Of a DNA stretch of 64,000 bases, positions 1 to 10,753 are shown in pieces. This DNA comes from Diadema setosum (taxonomy: Eukaryota; Echinodermata; Echinoidea; Diadematoida; Diadematidae), in contig NC_092696.1 of assembly GCF_964275005.1 (NCBI RefSeq), forward strand, positions 30,124,953 to 30,188,952, written 5' to 3'. A model generated the notes under the pieces. The model had not been told where the DNA came from and did not search any database. It saw only the letters and a list, made by a program, of their open reading frames with translations. A program made the translations under genes and the position numbers. Each line of letters starts with the position of its first letter. Positions within the stretch are counted from its first letter, which is position 1.

Positions 1-1740
1 GCTGCCAGTAATTGCCAGTAGTTCCGCCCGGTGCGCCCCCCCCCCCCCCGTAATTTCCAAAGCAAAAAAATATGGCTACAAACGGCAGTTTTGGGACTGT
101 AGAATGTCAAAATTTTCAAGCTCGCTCGCTCGCTCGCTCGCTGGCATTTAATCGTTGTGCAATTCACCTGATGTTGCTGCCAGTAATTGCCAGCAGTTCC
201 GCCCGATGCGCCCCTCCCCCCCCCCCCCCCGTAATTTCCAAAGCAAAAAAATATGGCTACAAACGGCAGTTTTGGGACTGTAGAATGTCAAAATTTTCGA
301 GCTCGCTCGCATTTAATTGTTATGCAATTCTCCTGATGTTATTGCTGCCAGTAATTACCGGCAATTGCGCCCGTTGCGCCCCCACCCCTCCTTTATTTCC
401 AAAGCGAAAAAATATGGCTCTAAGTGGCAGTTTTTGGACTGTCAAATGTCAAAATTTCCAAGCTCGGTCTCTTCGCTCGCTCGCATTTAATTACTAGTAT
501 TATGCCATTCACCTGATGTTGCTGCCAGTAATTGCCAGCAGTTGCGCCCGGTGCGCCCCCCCCCCCGCATTTAATTGTTATGCAATTCTCCCGATGTTAT
601 TGCTGCCAGTAATTACCGGCAGTTGCGCCCGTTGCGCCCCCACCCCTCCTTTATTTCCAAAGCGAAAAAATATGGCTCTAAATGGCAGTTTTTGGACTGT
701 AAAATGTCAAAATTTCCAAGCTCGCTCTCTTCGCTCGCTCGCATTTAAAGGGATCATATAGTTTTGGTTGAGACCTAATTTCAGGTTTCTAACATTTTTT
801 GGTGAGATAATGAGAAACCTCGCATAAAATATGAAAGAGCATGTAATTCTATGGGGAATTCAACGATTATTTGATGAAAATTAGTTTTGAAATGGCCGAG
901 ATATCCAAAAAAGAGCGATTCCGATAAAGTGTGGGACCCACACTTTATTACGATTGCTTTGTTTTACTTTGTTTTTGGATGTTTCAGTTATTCCAAACCC
1001 GAATTTCATCAAATAAACTTTGAATTCCTCTTAAAATGGTATGCTCTGTACAATATCATAAGTGTTTTCTTGGTATCTCGCAAAAAGTTAAAAGCCCAAT
1101 TCTCATCTCTACCAATACTGTACTATCCCTTTAATTACCAGTATTATGCCATTCACCTGATGTTGCTGCCAGTAATTGCCAGCAGTTGCGCCCGGTGCGC
1201 CCCCCCCCCCCCCTCATTTAATTGTTATGCAATTCTCCTGATGTTATTGCTGCCAGTAATTACCGACAGTTGCGCCCGTTGTGCCCCCCACCCCTCCTTT
1301 ATTTCCAAAGCGAAAAATATGGCTCCAAATGGCAGTTTTTGGACTATAAAATGTCAAAATTTCCAAGCTCGCTCTCTTCGCTCGCTCGCATTTAATTATT
1401 ATGCCATTCACCTGATGTTATTGCTGCCAGTGATTACCGGCAGTTGCGCCCGTTACGCCCCCCCCCCCCTCCTTTATTTCCAAAGCGAAAAAATATGGCT
1501 ACAAACGGTAGTTTTTGGACTGTAAAATGTCAAAATTTTCAAGCTCGCTCTCTTCGCTCGCTCGCGTTTAATTATTATGCCATTCACCTGATGTTGCTGC
1601 CAGTAATTGCCAGCAGTTGCGCCCGGTGCGCCTCCCTTAATTTACAAAGCAAAAAAATATGGCTACAAACGGCAGTTTTGGGACTGTAAAATGTCAAAAT
1701 TTTCAAGCTCGCTCGCTCCGCTCGCTCGCATCATACAAGT
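1..1740. repeat. ~185-bp minisatellite with CTCG-rich and poly-C segments
   Basis: About eight or nine direct copies of a ~165-190-bp unit are present. Each has a GCTGCCAGTAATT block, a GCGCCC block running into poly-C, a TTTCCAAAGCRAAAAAATATGG block, a CAAAATTT block and a CTCGCTCGC block before the next TTTAATT. Block starts lie near 1, 171, 336, 514, 593, 1157, 1238, 1415 and 1589. One unit near 540-590 is shortened so that its poly-C joins directly to the next unit. The apparent open frames here come from the repeat and are not genes. A MITE splits the array at 749-1130. Confidence 0.85.
749..1130. mobile_element. TTAA-flanked palindromic MITE
   Basis: A 382-bp insertion lies in the minisatellite, flanked by TTAA at 745-748 and 1131-1134. 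Uninterrupted units read TTTAATT at this point, so the empty site is visible in the same array. The ends are inverted: AGGGATCATATAG on the left, and the complement of the right end reads AGGGATAGTACAG. The interior is AT-rich and largely self-complementary (GATGAAAATTAGTTTTGAA on one side, ATTTCATCAAATAAACTTTG on the other). TTAA duplication is typical of piggyBac- and Kolobok-type transposases; which one mobilised this element cannot be told. It has no coding capacity. Confidence 0.8.
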
Positions 1741-2080
1741 CATTATGCCATTCTCCTTATATCACTGCCAGTAACTTGTCGTATCACACCGTCATTCCAT
1801 AATCCATTTATAGGGGGTGCAACCCCCTCCGGCACTTCCACACCCTCCCCCCACCCCTTGCTCGCTCCCTCGCATACTAACACCACCCCCTCCCCCCCCC
1901 CCCCCCCCCGATGAAATCCTAGCTACGCCGGTGCCCTTTCCGCGCTTGGTTTCCCTCAAAAAACAATAAAAGTCTAGGGATTGAGAGCTTCCTATATTCC
2001 AAATGTCTGTCCAAAAAATCTCGTAAACATTTAGTGTCAAAACGCAACCCCTTGAAAAAAAGCTGGTGACGCCCCTGAAA
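1741..2080. repeat. Degraded interspersed repeat with long poly-C tract
   Basis: The segment holds a GGGGGTGCAACCCCCTCC palindrome near 1813, CTCGC blocks, an ~18-base poly-C tract near 1893-1910, then GATGAAATCCTAGCTACGCC and an end near GGTGACGCCCCTG. The composition resembles interspersed repeats of marine invertebrate genomes, but no family is assigned. No gene is seen. Confidence 0.45.
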
Positions 2081-2281
2081 TCACATAATATCGTGCTGTT
2101 TCATGATGAAAGTGGTACTGGTGAGTATAATTAACAAGGCATATATTGTATTCTGAATATCTTTATTTTCACAGTCCAAACCGCACCATTTTTCGTGTTT
2201 CCTTGGTCTGTTGAAGACGGTCGTCGTGGTGGTGATATTGACAGGCAAGGAAATGCTTCCATTCTCAGTACGGAAATATGA
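2075..2281 (+). other. Possible pair of small exons (unassigned)
   Basis: A frame reading NIVLFHDESGT ends at 2120 before a strong donor (gtgagt at 2121). A pyrimidine-rich acceptor (ttattttcacag) ends at 2174. Splicing there continues in frame as VQTAPFFVFPWSVEDGRRGG and onward for 34 codons to TGA at 2279-2281. The intron would be only 54 bp. The composition looks protein-like, but no family is recognised and no upstream start is seen. It could be the 3' end of a neighbouring gene or chance. Confidence 0.25.
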
Positions 2282-2834
2282 AAACTGAACACATTATAGG
2301 ATGTTCAGATATTTTTTTCTCCATTCTGTAAATTAATTACGTATATTTAAATAGGTTTCATGGGCTGCCACGTTTTCAAGCATCCGCTTATAGTGAGAGT
2401 CCTTCTTCTGCATAATATATTAGGTAATTGTTTGCCAATCTGGTAAAACAATATATTTTGGTAATGCGAGTTGAAAAATACATTTTTTTTCTTCTTTGAA
2501 TTATATACGATGCAATTTATATATTGATGTTTTCTAAGATATTACGTAAAGAATTCTGATTCATGCATGAAATTGTTGAAGAAGACATAAGTCAGTCAAA
2601 CAAAAACAATCAAATCAAATCAAAAGTCTCGTAGTATGTTTCGACATATCTGTCATTTACGCATGATTCTGCATCAAATCTTATTATGGTGTTACTAAAA
2701 GTAATTTGACAGTGATGCACGAATAAATAATGATATCTTGGGCCCGGTATCACCTACAAGAAGTAGTTATGATTATGATATTATTGATATTATTACTCGT
2801 TGAAATGATAATACTTCTGGCACTGAAAAGAATG
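2282..2834. other. AT-rich stretch, nothing recognised
   Basis: No open frame of note, no repeat boundary and no RNA gene is seen in this AT-rich stretch. Confidence 0.5.
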
Positions 2835-3243
2835 ATATATTATTGGTTGAGGTGAAAAATCAGCTTTCATTTTTAAAGAAATATTTAGAAACCACTTTAT
2901 TAAATGTTAAGAAGCCTCCCATTTTACACTGTATTAAGAGAAATTTAAAGATTATTTGATGAAAATCGGTTTTGAAAAGGATGAGATATCCAAAAACATA
3001 GTAAAATAATGGGTTCCTAATAAAAAAGTGTGTCCCACCTTTTAATAGGATTGCTTTGTTTTGGATATCAGACTGATATCTCAGCAATTTCAAAACCGCT
3101 TTTCATCCAACAAGCTTTGAATTCCTCTTAAAAATGTATGATCTTTCATATTTCATATGAGGTTTCTCAACATTGCAAAAATCATTACCAAAAACAAAAA
3201 ATTCTAACCTCGAATTCTATCTCAACAAATACTGTACCATCCC
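2835..3243. mobile_element. Degraded copy of the TTAA MITE family
   Basis: The central part (GATTATTTGATGAAAATCGG, AGATATCCAAAAA, and a converse TTTCATCCAACAAGCTTTGA) matches the element at 749-1130. The right end, ACTGTACCATCCC, is followed by TTAA at 3244-3247. The left end is too decayed to place exactly. Confidence 0.6.
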
Positions 3244-3460
3244 TTAAGAGGACGAGTCGTGGAACGGCGCTTTAATGATTTCGATATCTCTATATTACCC
3301 GACAGTGGTACATGTAATGTGTTGGTGTCTGTGTACGTGGACTCCAAACAATTTTCCCGCTAATTGATTCTATAAATCGATTTAATGAGATATCTTTCCT
3401 TATATTTTAATTGCCTTGCACAAGTTCGAAGAACCTGTCAATGCTATATAGGTTACAAAT
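3244..3460. other. Short spacer with a chance-length open frame
   Basis: A + strand frame reading GRVVERRFNDFDISILPDSG runs to a stop near 3364. It starts at the MITE boundary, has no visible start codon or splice acceptor and matches no family I recognise. It may be an exon remnant or chance. Confidence 0.2.
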
Positions 3461-4157
3461 TGTGACCCTGCACCTCAAAACAAACGAAAAGTCGCCAGAC
3501 ATGAATTTTTAGTTAAGACCATATTCTGACAGAGCAGACTTTAAGCTTTAAAATGATGTATAAGTCAAATCAAATGGACTCTCCTAACCTACCTAAATAT
3601 TGGAAAAAAGCCCAAACTCAGGAAAAGTGTGAACTGGGAAAAGAGGCTCTGAAGTACAGTGTCTATTCAAGCGCTTAATCTTTACGAAACCGTGCTGGCT
3701 GTGCGATGAATGGGACAAAAAAAATAGGAAGTAAACCACCTGAGTAACAACAATGAAGGGATTATCAGATTAAACTGAAATTAAGCATGCCTCATTAACA
3801 CATTCTGTCCATAACTAACGCCAACTTTCAAAGCAGTAGCTCTATCTTTTCAAAAGTTATCAGAGTTGAAAGTGAAGAGTGTGGACAAGGTTTTTCGGAA
3901 ATGAAAAAGGGGTTCTAAAGACACACCTAATCACACTATTCTACCAAAAATGTTCGAGATAAACTGCATGCTAAAAAAAGCACACTTTCCTGCCCGTTTT
4001 ATGATACCAAATTTTAGCATAATGTAAAAGAAGACCCGCTCTTTCAGAAAATATGAAAAAGTCAAGTTCGGCTAGGTTGACCCATTTCACTTATTTTCAG
4101 TCCTCACGCAAAATCAGTGTGTGCGACTTTATGTTCGTTTTGAGGTGCACGGTCACA
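3461..4157 (-). mobile_element. TA-type MITE, copy 1
   Basis: This is a 697-bp element of a family with six copies in the window (3461, 5867, 13975, 25373, 30169, 59290). The termini are inverted, TGTGACCNTGCACCTCAAAA at each end, extending about 35-40 bp. The two ends differ just inside (AGTCGCCAGACATG at one, AGTCGCACACACTG at the other), which fixes orientation. Here the flanks are AT on both sides. The better preserved copies sit in a duplicated TA, pointing to a Tc1/mariner-type transposase acting in trans. There is no coding capacity. Confidence 0.85.
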
Positions 4158-4640
4158 ATTAATGTAGGAGGAAAGGTCGTATCAAAATACCTCAATGATG
4201 TTTTTCTTACCTTTGTTACAAATGTCCACGGATACTGACATTTACTTGCAACTGTTTTCGCTTCCTTTCTTTTTCATGTCTCTCCTTTGTTTCTCATTAT
4301 CTGCATATTTGACATCTTCGACTCGTCTAAATCCTTGCCTAACATCAGGCATGATGTGGAAAAGCTCATCATCAGCTGCACGGCCTCGCCAAGGAAACCT
4401 AGTCCCGATATCAGGCGTCCTGGATTTCGGCATCAAGAACCCTTGTCACAATATTAATGGAAAGAACGGAGAGGTCATAGAAACCTTTCCACACGAGATT
4501 CTTCCACGTAAAGATATTCCCGGCATACAGCGACATATTGCATGCTTTCCCGCAGATTTTGTGGGTACGGTGAAAAAAAAAGAAGAAAGTCTCTCAATTT
4601 TCTATTTCGAAATCAACCAACAATGTCATTAGTGGATTTT
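4158..4640. other. Unique spacer with a weak minus-strand open frame
   Basis: Between the MITE and the first array repeat lies non-repeated sequence. On the minus strand, 4433-4242 reads MPKSRTPDIGTRFPWRGRAA and on to a lysine-rich end before TAA. A GTAAGA donor-like site follows downstream on the minus strand. The residue mix is protein-like, but no domain is recognised. The + strand frame over the same bases looks less like protein. Confidence 0.2.
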
Positions 4641-5255
4641 GACGTTGGCTGCCATACTGTGAGAAGGTGTCTCGGAATTGTACTTGCCATTCAAAAGTCT
4701 TGGATGCAAAGGTGCTTGAAACCAAATTGGTTTCTCAAGTGGTTTAAGGCGATTTCTTATCAATCCCGTCTCATTCAATTGGATGGAATTTACTGTCAAA
4801 ACATTGGTTAAGAAAAAAGCTTTAAAATAAAGTTCATCCCAGAGCCAGGAGAACACATTGAAATCACTTTTAACATTATCGCTTTTGCTCTTCATCTGTG
4901 TTGCTCCTCAGTACGTCTAGATGACATTTTTTTGACATGTTAAAACCTGTATTATTCGGATTAGATTCTCAAGACAGTAACATTAAACTATTTATCCCTT
5001 GCAGTCAAGCGGAACATAAATCTATGATATCTTATATATCTATGATTTTGTTACATTTTCGACTTTCAAATTCAGTGTTTTTCAGCTCTAGGTCGCACTA
5101 CGCGAAACTATTCAAGATTCACATGCAATTGACATTGCAGAGCAAACACTCAAGTATCCAACAGCACTCACTTTCCAAACAAAATGTAAAAGAACGAAAC
5201 ACTCACTTATGATCAAACTCTCATTCCTCTTCGACATACCTGTGCAACCAAGTGC
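4641..5255 (+). repeat. Exon-less partial array unit 1
   Basis: It matches the part of later units that starts at GAAGGTGTCTCGGAATTG and ends at the CCGACATACCTGTG block, and is followed by a CA repeat. It carries no EGF exon. Confidence 0.8.
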
Positions 5256-5258
5256 CTA

Positions 5259-5261
5259 TAA

Positions 5262-5297
<36 letters not shown>
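5259..5297. repeat. (AC)n microsatellite
   Basis: This is a CA-dinucleotide run followed by AAATAAATAAATG. Equivalent CA runs recur in later units, for example near 12600, 17150, 21045, 24930, 29735, 34540 and 37730, and TG runs near 9395, 12290, 16860, 20715, 24615, 29405 and 34225. Cys/Val or Thr/His open frames over them are not genes. Confidence 0.95.
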
Positions 5298-5301
<4 letters not shown>

Positions 5302-5319
5302 AAAAAAATAAATAAATGA

Positions 5320-7266
5320 TAAACTGCTATACTGTAAGAAGGTGTCTCGGAATTGTACTTGCCATTCAAAAGTCTTGGATGCAAAGGTGCTTGAAACCAA
5401 ATTGGTTTCTCAAGTGGTATAAGGCGATTCCTTATTAATCCCGTCTCAGTTGGATGGAATTTACTGTCAAAATATTGGTTAAGAAATAAGCTTGAAAATA
5501 AAGTTCATCTGAGAGCCAGGAGAACACATTGAAATCACTTTTAACATTATTGCTTTTGCTTTTCATCTGTGTTGCTTCTCAGTACGTCTAGATGACATTT
5601 TTTTTGACATGTTAAAACCTGTATCATTCGGATTAGATTCTCAAGACAGTAACATTAAACTATTTATCCCTTACAGTCAAGCGGAACATATAAGAATATC
5701 TATAATTCTGTTATATTTTCGACTTTCAAATTCAGTGTTTTTCAGCTCTAGGTCGCACTACGCGAAACTATTCAAGATTCACATGCAATTGACATTGCAG
5801 AGCAAACACTCAAATATCCAACAGCACTCACTTTCCAAACAATATGTAAAAGAACGAAATACTCTATGTGACCGTGCACCTCAAAACGAACATAAAGTCG
5901 CACACACTGATTTTGCGTGAGGATTGAAAATAAGTGGAATGGGTCAACCTAGCCGAGCTTGACTTTTTCATATTTTCTGAAAGAGCGGGCCTTCTTTTAC
6001 ATTATGCTAAAATTTGGTATCATAAAACGGGCAGGAAAGTATGTTTTCTTAGCAGTTTATCTCGAACATTTTTGGTAGAATAGTGTGATTAGGTGTGTCT
6101 TTAGAATCCCTTTTTAATTTCTGAAAAACTTGTCCACACTCTTCACTTTCAACTCTAATTACTTTTGAAAGGATAGTGATACTCCTTTGAAAGTTGGCAC
6201 TAATTATGGACAGAATGTGTTAATGAGGCATGCTTAATTTCAGTTCAATCTGATAATCCCTTCATTGTTGTTACTCTGGTGGTTTACTTCCTGTTTTTTG
6301 TCCCATTCATCGCACAGCCAGCATGGTTTGGTAAAGATTAAGCGCTTGAATAGACACTGTACTTCAGAGCCTCTTTTCTCAGTTCGCACTTTTCCTGAGT
6401 TTATGCTTTCTTTCCAATATTTAGATAGGTTAGGAGAGTCCAATTGATTTGAGTTATACATCATTTTAAAGCTTAAAGTCTGCTCTTTCCGAATATGGTC
6501 TTAACTAAAAATTCATGTCTGGCGACTTTTTGTTTGTTTTGAGGTGCAGGGTCACCTATGATCAAACTCTCATTCCTCTCCGACATATCTGTGCTCCTAA
6601 CTATTCTGAATGAAAAAAAAAATGACATGTATGTGCAATATACAACATTGAATTCTCTGACCAAACATTTCTGAAATTATTAGGATAACTAAGACCTGTA
6701 CATACTACTTTTCCAATATATTACCTGTTTGGTGGTTTGTATAGCTGAGCATTTAGTCCGTTAAAGGCTCTTACTATTTGAAAGCGTGTAAATCTATTCG
6801 GTTCTAGGATGAGGATGTTTTTATGGGCCATTGAAACCAAGAGCCAATATTCTCCTTCCAGTGTAAACTGTATGCCTGTGCGTTTTTGTTTTTTTTTTAT
6901 TATGTACGTGAACAATGTATGTGCAATATACAACATTAAATTATCTGACCAAATATTTCTAAAATTATTAGGATAACTGAGAGCCGTACATGCTACTTTT
7001 CCAATATGCTACCTATTTGGTGGTTTATATAGCTGAGCATTTATTGTATTAAAGGCTCTTTATACTATTTCAAAGCGTGTAAACCTATTCGGTCTTCATA
7101 TGAGGATCTTTTTATGGGCCAGTGAAACCCAGAGCCAATATTCTGCTTTCATTCTAAACTGTATGCTTTTGCGTTTGTTTTTTTCATGTAAGTTCCGTTG
7201 ATTTTTTTCCTTGTTTGTTGGTAAGATAATCTATTCTAATGATAATCTGAATTTCTCAATTTACAG
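5320..7266 (+). repeat. Partial unit 2 and pre-exon intron repeats
   Basis: A second copy of the block at 4641 is followed by a TA-type MITE and then two direct copies of a ~280-bp intron segment (about 6660-6930 and 6950-7266). Each has AAATTATTAGGATAACT, a CATTGAAACC block and CTGTATGC. The second copy runs into exon 1. A homologous segment precedes every A and B exon, which shows that exon and preceding intron were duplicated together. Confidence 0.8.
5867..6556 (+). mobile_element. TA-type MITE, copy 2
   Basis: This is a 690-bp member of the family at 3461 in the opposite orientation, with TA duplicated at 5865-5866 and 6557-6558. Later units show the empty site (ACTCTATGATCAAACTC). The last base of the right end is changed, giving GGTCACC. 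Confidence 0.9.
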
Positions 7267-7380
7267 ATATTGATGAATGTAACAGCAATCCTTGTCTGAA
7301 CGGAGGAACGTGTCAGGACGATGTCAATATGTACTCGTGTCTGTGTTTACCGGGCTATAACGGGTCGAACTGCCAAACAG
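7267..7380 (+). CDS. EGF exon 1: cbEGF domain, outermost type
   Basis: This is a 114-nt exon between ttacag and gtaggct, phase 1 at both ends. It encodes one complete calcium-binding EGF domain of 38 residues. It starts DIDEC (calcium ligands) and has six cysteines at residues 5, 10, 16, 25, 27 and 36. Cys10-LNGGT-Cys16 fits the O-fucose consensus and CNSNPC the O-glucose consensus. C-x-D-(4)-Y-x-C-x-C fits the Asp beta-hydroxylation consensus. Such domains mediate extracellular protein contacts in Notch, fibropellins and fibrillins. The residue after Cys5 is Asn and residues 18-19 are Asp-Asp, unlike the inner A exons. The symmetric phase means each exon can be duplicated or skipped without a frame change. 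The start and stop of the gene are not in view. Confidence 0.85.
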
Positions 7381-7764
7381 GTAGGCTAGGATTAGGTATT
7401 CTAGAGTGTATAGCGAATTGCAATTTGCTGATGCATTTTTTATTAAAAAAACACGTTTGTCTGTCCTAATATTTCTTACATTATTAGGAAAACTAAGACC
7501 CACACACTACTTCACTAATATGCTACCTGTATGTGGTTTGTAAAGCTAGGCATGTATTACGTTATAGGCTTTTACTATTTGAAAGTGTGTAAATCCGATT
7601 CGGTTCTAAGAAGAGAATCTTTTTATGAGCCATTGAAACTCAGGGCAATTATTCTGCTTTTGCGTTTCAGTTTTGGCATGTACGTTTCATTGACTTTTTC
7701 CTTATTTATTGATAAGATGACATATCTAATATTCTAATCATAATCCGATTTTCTCCATTTACAG

Positions 7765-7878
7765 ATATTGATGAATGTGTTAGCAATCCTTGTCTGAACG
7801 GAGGAACTTGTCAGGACGATGTCAATATGTACTCCTGTTTGTGTTTACCGGGTTATAACGGGTCGAGCTGCCAAACAG
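7765..7878 (+). CDS. EGF exon 2: cbEGF domain, B class
   Basis: This is the first B-class exon: acceptor ctccatttacag, donor gtgagct, 114 nt, phase 1-1. B domains read CVSNPC after DIDE, have Asp-Asp at residues 18-19 and end SSCQT. The protein is the same as in the later B exons except 10540; TCC replaces TCG at Ser24, a silent change. The exon lies 384 bp after exon 1, the short intron being the A-B spacer that recurs in each unit. Confidence 0.85.
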
Positions 7879-7900
7879 GTGAGCTAGGTGAGCTAAACAG

Positions 7901-8078
7901 AATTGATCAGTGTTTAATAGTAGCTATGACAAAAAAATCGCGGGCGCACACACTGGCGCAGGATTCGAACCTAAGACCTCCTGATCTCCGGACAGGCGTC
8001 ATCACCACCTGACCAGCGAGCCTCCGCCCGACAGCAAGTGTCGGTTCAAATCCTCATAGCATGTATCGGGCACCGCGT
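7901..8078 (-). mobile_element. tRNA-derived SINE, minus copy 1
   Basis: On the minus strand it holds a tRNA-like head: a degraded A box near GGTGGTGATGACGCCTG and the exact B box GGTTCGAATCC. A tail follows ending CTATTAAACACTGATCAATT. This copy sits only 22 bp after exon 2 because the usual spacer is missing. The same family lies in the opposite orientation further on in each unit. There is no poly-A tail, and it is not a functional tRNA gene, since no acceptor stem can be formed. Confidence 0.7.
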
Positions 8079-8224
8079 AATTTATAGGAAAAGGTTGAAA
8101 ATCAAAACGATAAGAGTGCTATTTACCCGAAATAGGGAACAATGCTTGTAAATCTACCCGCCTTTCATTAAGTATGGTTTTTTTTTTTTTTTTCATTTAA
8201 TGAACTTTGATTATTTCGATTTCG

Positions 8225-8610
8225 ATTTCGATTCAGAGAAATAATAGTTGGGGTCGAGACATATTTCTCTTTTCTTACTTTTTTTGTGCGTAACAATGGA
8301 CATAAATTATGAGAGCATGTAATTCAAAGAGGAATTAAAAATTTATTTGATGAAAATTGGTTTTTAAGTATCTGAAATATCAAAAACAGATCGAACGTAA
8401 TGAAGGGTGGCACCCATCTTTTATTAGTAATCCTTTGTATTACTTTTTTCTTTATATCTCAGCCATTCAAAAACCGATTTTAAATGCCTCTTTTAATGCA
8501 TATGCTCTGTTCTTTATCATGAGTGGTATCTATATCATGAGTGACATCTCCAGAAAGTCAAAAGCCCAATGCTCATATCTATCAATACTATACATATCCT
8601 TCAATCTTAG
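8225..8610. mobile_element. Degraded TTAA-family MITE inside the array unit
   Basis: The segment shares AGAGCATGTAATTCAAAGAGG, a TATTTGATGAAAATT core and an ACTATACATATC end with the elements at 749 and 2835. It recurs once per unit: about 11080-11455, 15655-16033, 19510-19888, 23410-23787, 28217-28577, 33033-33393 and 36901-37256. It was therefore present before the pair unit was amplified. The ends are too decayed to show the TTAA duplication. Confidence 0.6.
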
Positions 8611-9197
8611 AACGCGATAATTGTCTTCTGCTTTTCAGCAGACGATATTTGTAACTTTTCACTCATAACCGGCATATTTCTAAACGAATGCAAAATAACA
8701 CATTGTATGATTTTTTTTTTTCTTTTTAACGCTAAATGACGTACTGAACCACGACCAAATTATGGTCTATTAGAGTAAGTTATGTGCATGTACATTCGGG
8801 GAGATCCAGGAGAGTTGAGCCACCCCCTGAAACTTGGTTAGAGTTTACAGAGTTTTCCTTTTAGCACAAGCAAGCAGAGGTGGTACAGCAACGCAAAGAC
8901 ACACGTCATAAAAAACAAAACAAAACCAAAAGACAGCAGAAAAATGAACTGATTCGTTTCAGGTGTTACCTTTTCTAATACTCACATGACAACAAATAGT
9001 TAGTCAGTGAGTTATGTGGACTCTAGGTCACATTGTTACATCTTTGATAAATCTAATGGATTTTTTATTTTCTGGTTTTGATACGCGTAAGGAAAGTTGA
9101 AAATGGCCACGTTGAGAAGAGTTTAGCAATGCAGTCTATTAATCAAATTCATGAAATTCTTCCTCCGACATGTTTTCATGCAACAAATTGCCCTTCT

Positions 9198-9397
9198 TCG
9201 ACGTAAATAAACACTCAATTGATCAGTGTCTAATGGTAGCCAAAAGTAGCCTATAACGCGGCGCCCCCTACATGCTATAATGATCAGAACCAAAACTTGC
9301 TGTCGGGCAAAAGCTCATTGGGCTAGTGGAGATGACGCCTGTCCCGTGATCAGGAGGTCGTAGGTTCGAATCCTGCTCGAGTGTGTGCGCCCATGGG

Positions 9398-9436
<39 letters not shown>

Positions 9437-9512
9437 TGGGTGTGTCTGTGTGTCTGTGTGTGTGTGTTGGTTACTATTAAACACTGATCAATTGAGTGCG
9501 TATTTACGTCGA
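9198..9512 (+). mobile_element. tRNA-derived SINE, plus copy 1, with inverted flanks
   Basis: The tRNA-like head reads TAGTGGAGATG (A-box-like), then the B box GGTTCGAATCC ~40 bp on, followed by a TG-rich tail and CTATTAAACACTGATCAATT. The outer ~45 bp on each side are inverted copies: CGACGTAAATAARCACTCAA on the left and, as complement, on the right. The whole segment can therefore fold back on itself. It is opposite in orientation to the SINE at 7901. Confidence 0.7.
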
Positions 9513-10031
9513 TGTAGGGACTCTTACTATTTGAAAGCGTGTAAATCTATTCGGTTCTAGGATGAGGATCTTTTTATGGGCCATTGAAACCCCGAGCCAA
9601 TATTCTGCTTCCAGTGTAAACTGTATGCCTGTGCGTTTTTGTTTTTTGTTTTTTTTTTTGTTTTTATCATGTACGTGTACAATGTATGTGCAATATACAA
9701 CATTGAATTATCTGACCACATATTTCTAAAATTATTAGGATAACTGAGAGCCGTACATGCTACTTTTCCAATATGCTACCAATTTGGTGAATTACATAGC
9801 TGAGCATTTCTTGTATTTAAGGCTCTTTATACTATTTCAAAGCATGTAAATCTATTCGGTCTTCAGATGAGGATCTTTTTATGGGCCATTGAAACCCAGA
9901 GCCAATATTCTGCTTTCATTCTAAACTGTATGCTTTTGCGTTTGTTTTTTCATGTAAGTTCCGTTGATTTTTTCCTTGTTTGTTGGTAAGATAATCTATT
10001 CTAATGATAATCTGAATTTCTCAATTTACAG

Positions 10032-10145
10032 ATATTGATGAATGTGAAAGCAATCCTTGTCTGAACGGAGGAACGTGTCAAGACGCTGTCAATATGTACT
10101 CGTGTCTGTGTTTACCGGGTTATAACGGGTCGAACTGCCAAACAG
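10032..10145 (+). CDS. EGF exon 3: cbEGF domain, A class
   Basis: This is the reference inner A exon: acceptor tctcaatttacag, donor gtaggct. It differs from exon 1 in CESNPC after DIDE and Asp-Ala at residues 18-19. All six cysteines and the calcium-binding DIDE are intact, and the domain ends SNCQT. Confidence 0.85.
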
Positions 10146-10539
10146 GTAGGCTAGGATTAGGTATTCTAGAGTAGATATAGCGAATTGCAATCTGCTGATG
10201 CATTTTTTAATAAAAAAAACACACACACGTTTGTCTTTCCTAATATTTCTTACATTCTTTGGAAAACTAAGACCCATACACACTACTTCACTAATATGCT
10301 ACCTGTATGTAGTTTGCATAGGTGAGAATGTATTACGTTATAGGCTTTTACTATTTGAAAGCGTGTAAATCTATTCGGTTCTAAGATGAAAATCTTTTTA
10401 TGAGCCATTGAAACTCAGGGAAATTATTCTGCTTTTGCGTTTCAGTTTTGGCATGTACGTTTCATTGACTTTTTCCTTATTCATTGATAAGATGACATGT
10501 TTAATATTCTAATCATAATCCGATTTTCTCCATTTACAG

Positions 10540-10653
10540 ATATTGATGAATGTGTTAGCAATCCTTGTCTGAACGGAGGAACTTGTCAGGACGATGTCAA
10601 TATGTACTCGTGTTTGTGTTTACCGGGTTATATCGGGTCGAGCTGCCAAACAG
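10540..10653 (+). CDS. EGF exon 4: cbEGF domain, B class, Asn32 to Ile
   Basis: B exon with intact splice sites and cysteines. It is the only B exon with a changed residue: the loop before Cys36 reads GYIG instead of GYNG (ATC for AAC). Confidence 0.85.
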
Positions 10654-10753
10654 GTGAGCTAGGATTATGTACAACGCTTGTAATTTAGAGTAGCGAATAG
10701 GAATCTGCTGCTGAATTTGATAATGCAGCTAAACCTTTTGTTAGTAACCACAG

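Noticed and set aside
1-1740. CRISPR-like or coding interpretation of the regularly spaced repeats
   Set aside because: The units are direct, contiguous and ~185 bp long without unique spacers, in a clearly eukaryotic context.
3244-3364. Open frame GRVVERRFNDFDISILPDSG as an exon
   Set aside because: It has no start codon or splice acceptor, begins at a MITE edge and is short enough to be chance.
9300-9380. tRNA gene candidate with a perfect B box
   Set aside because: The A box is weak, no acceptor or anticodon stem forms, and the segment recurs as part of a SINE.
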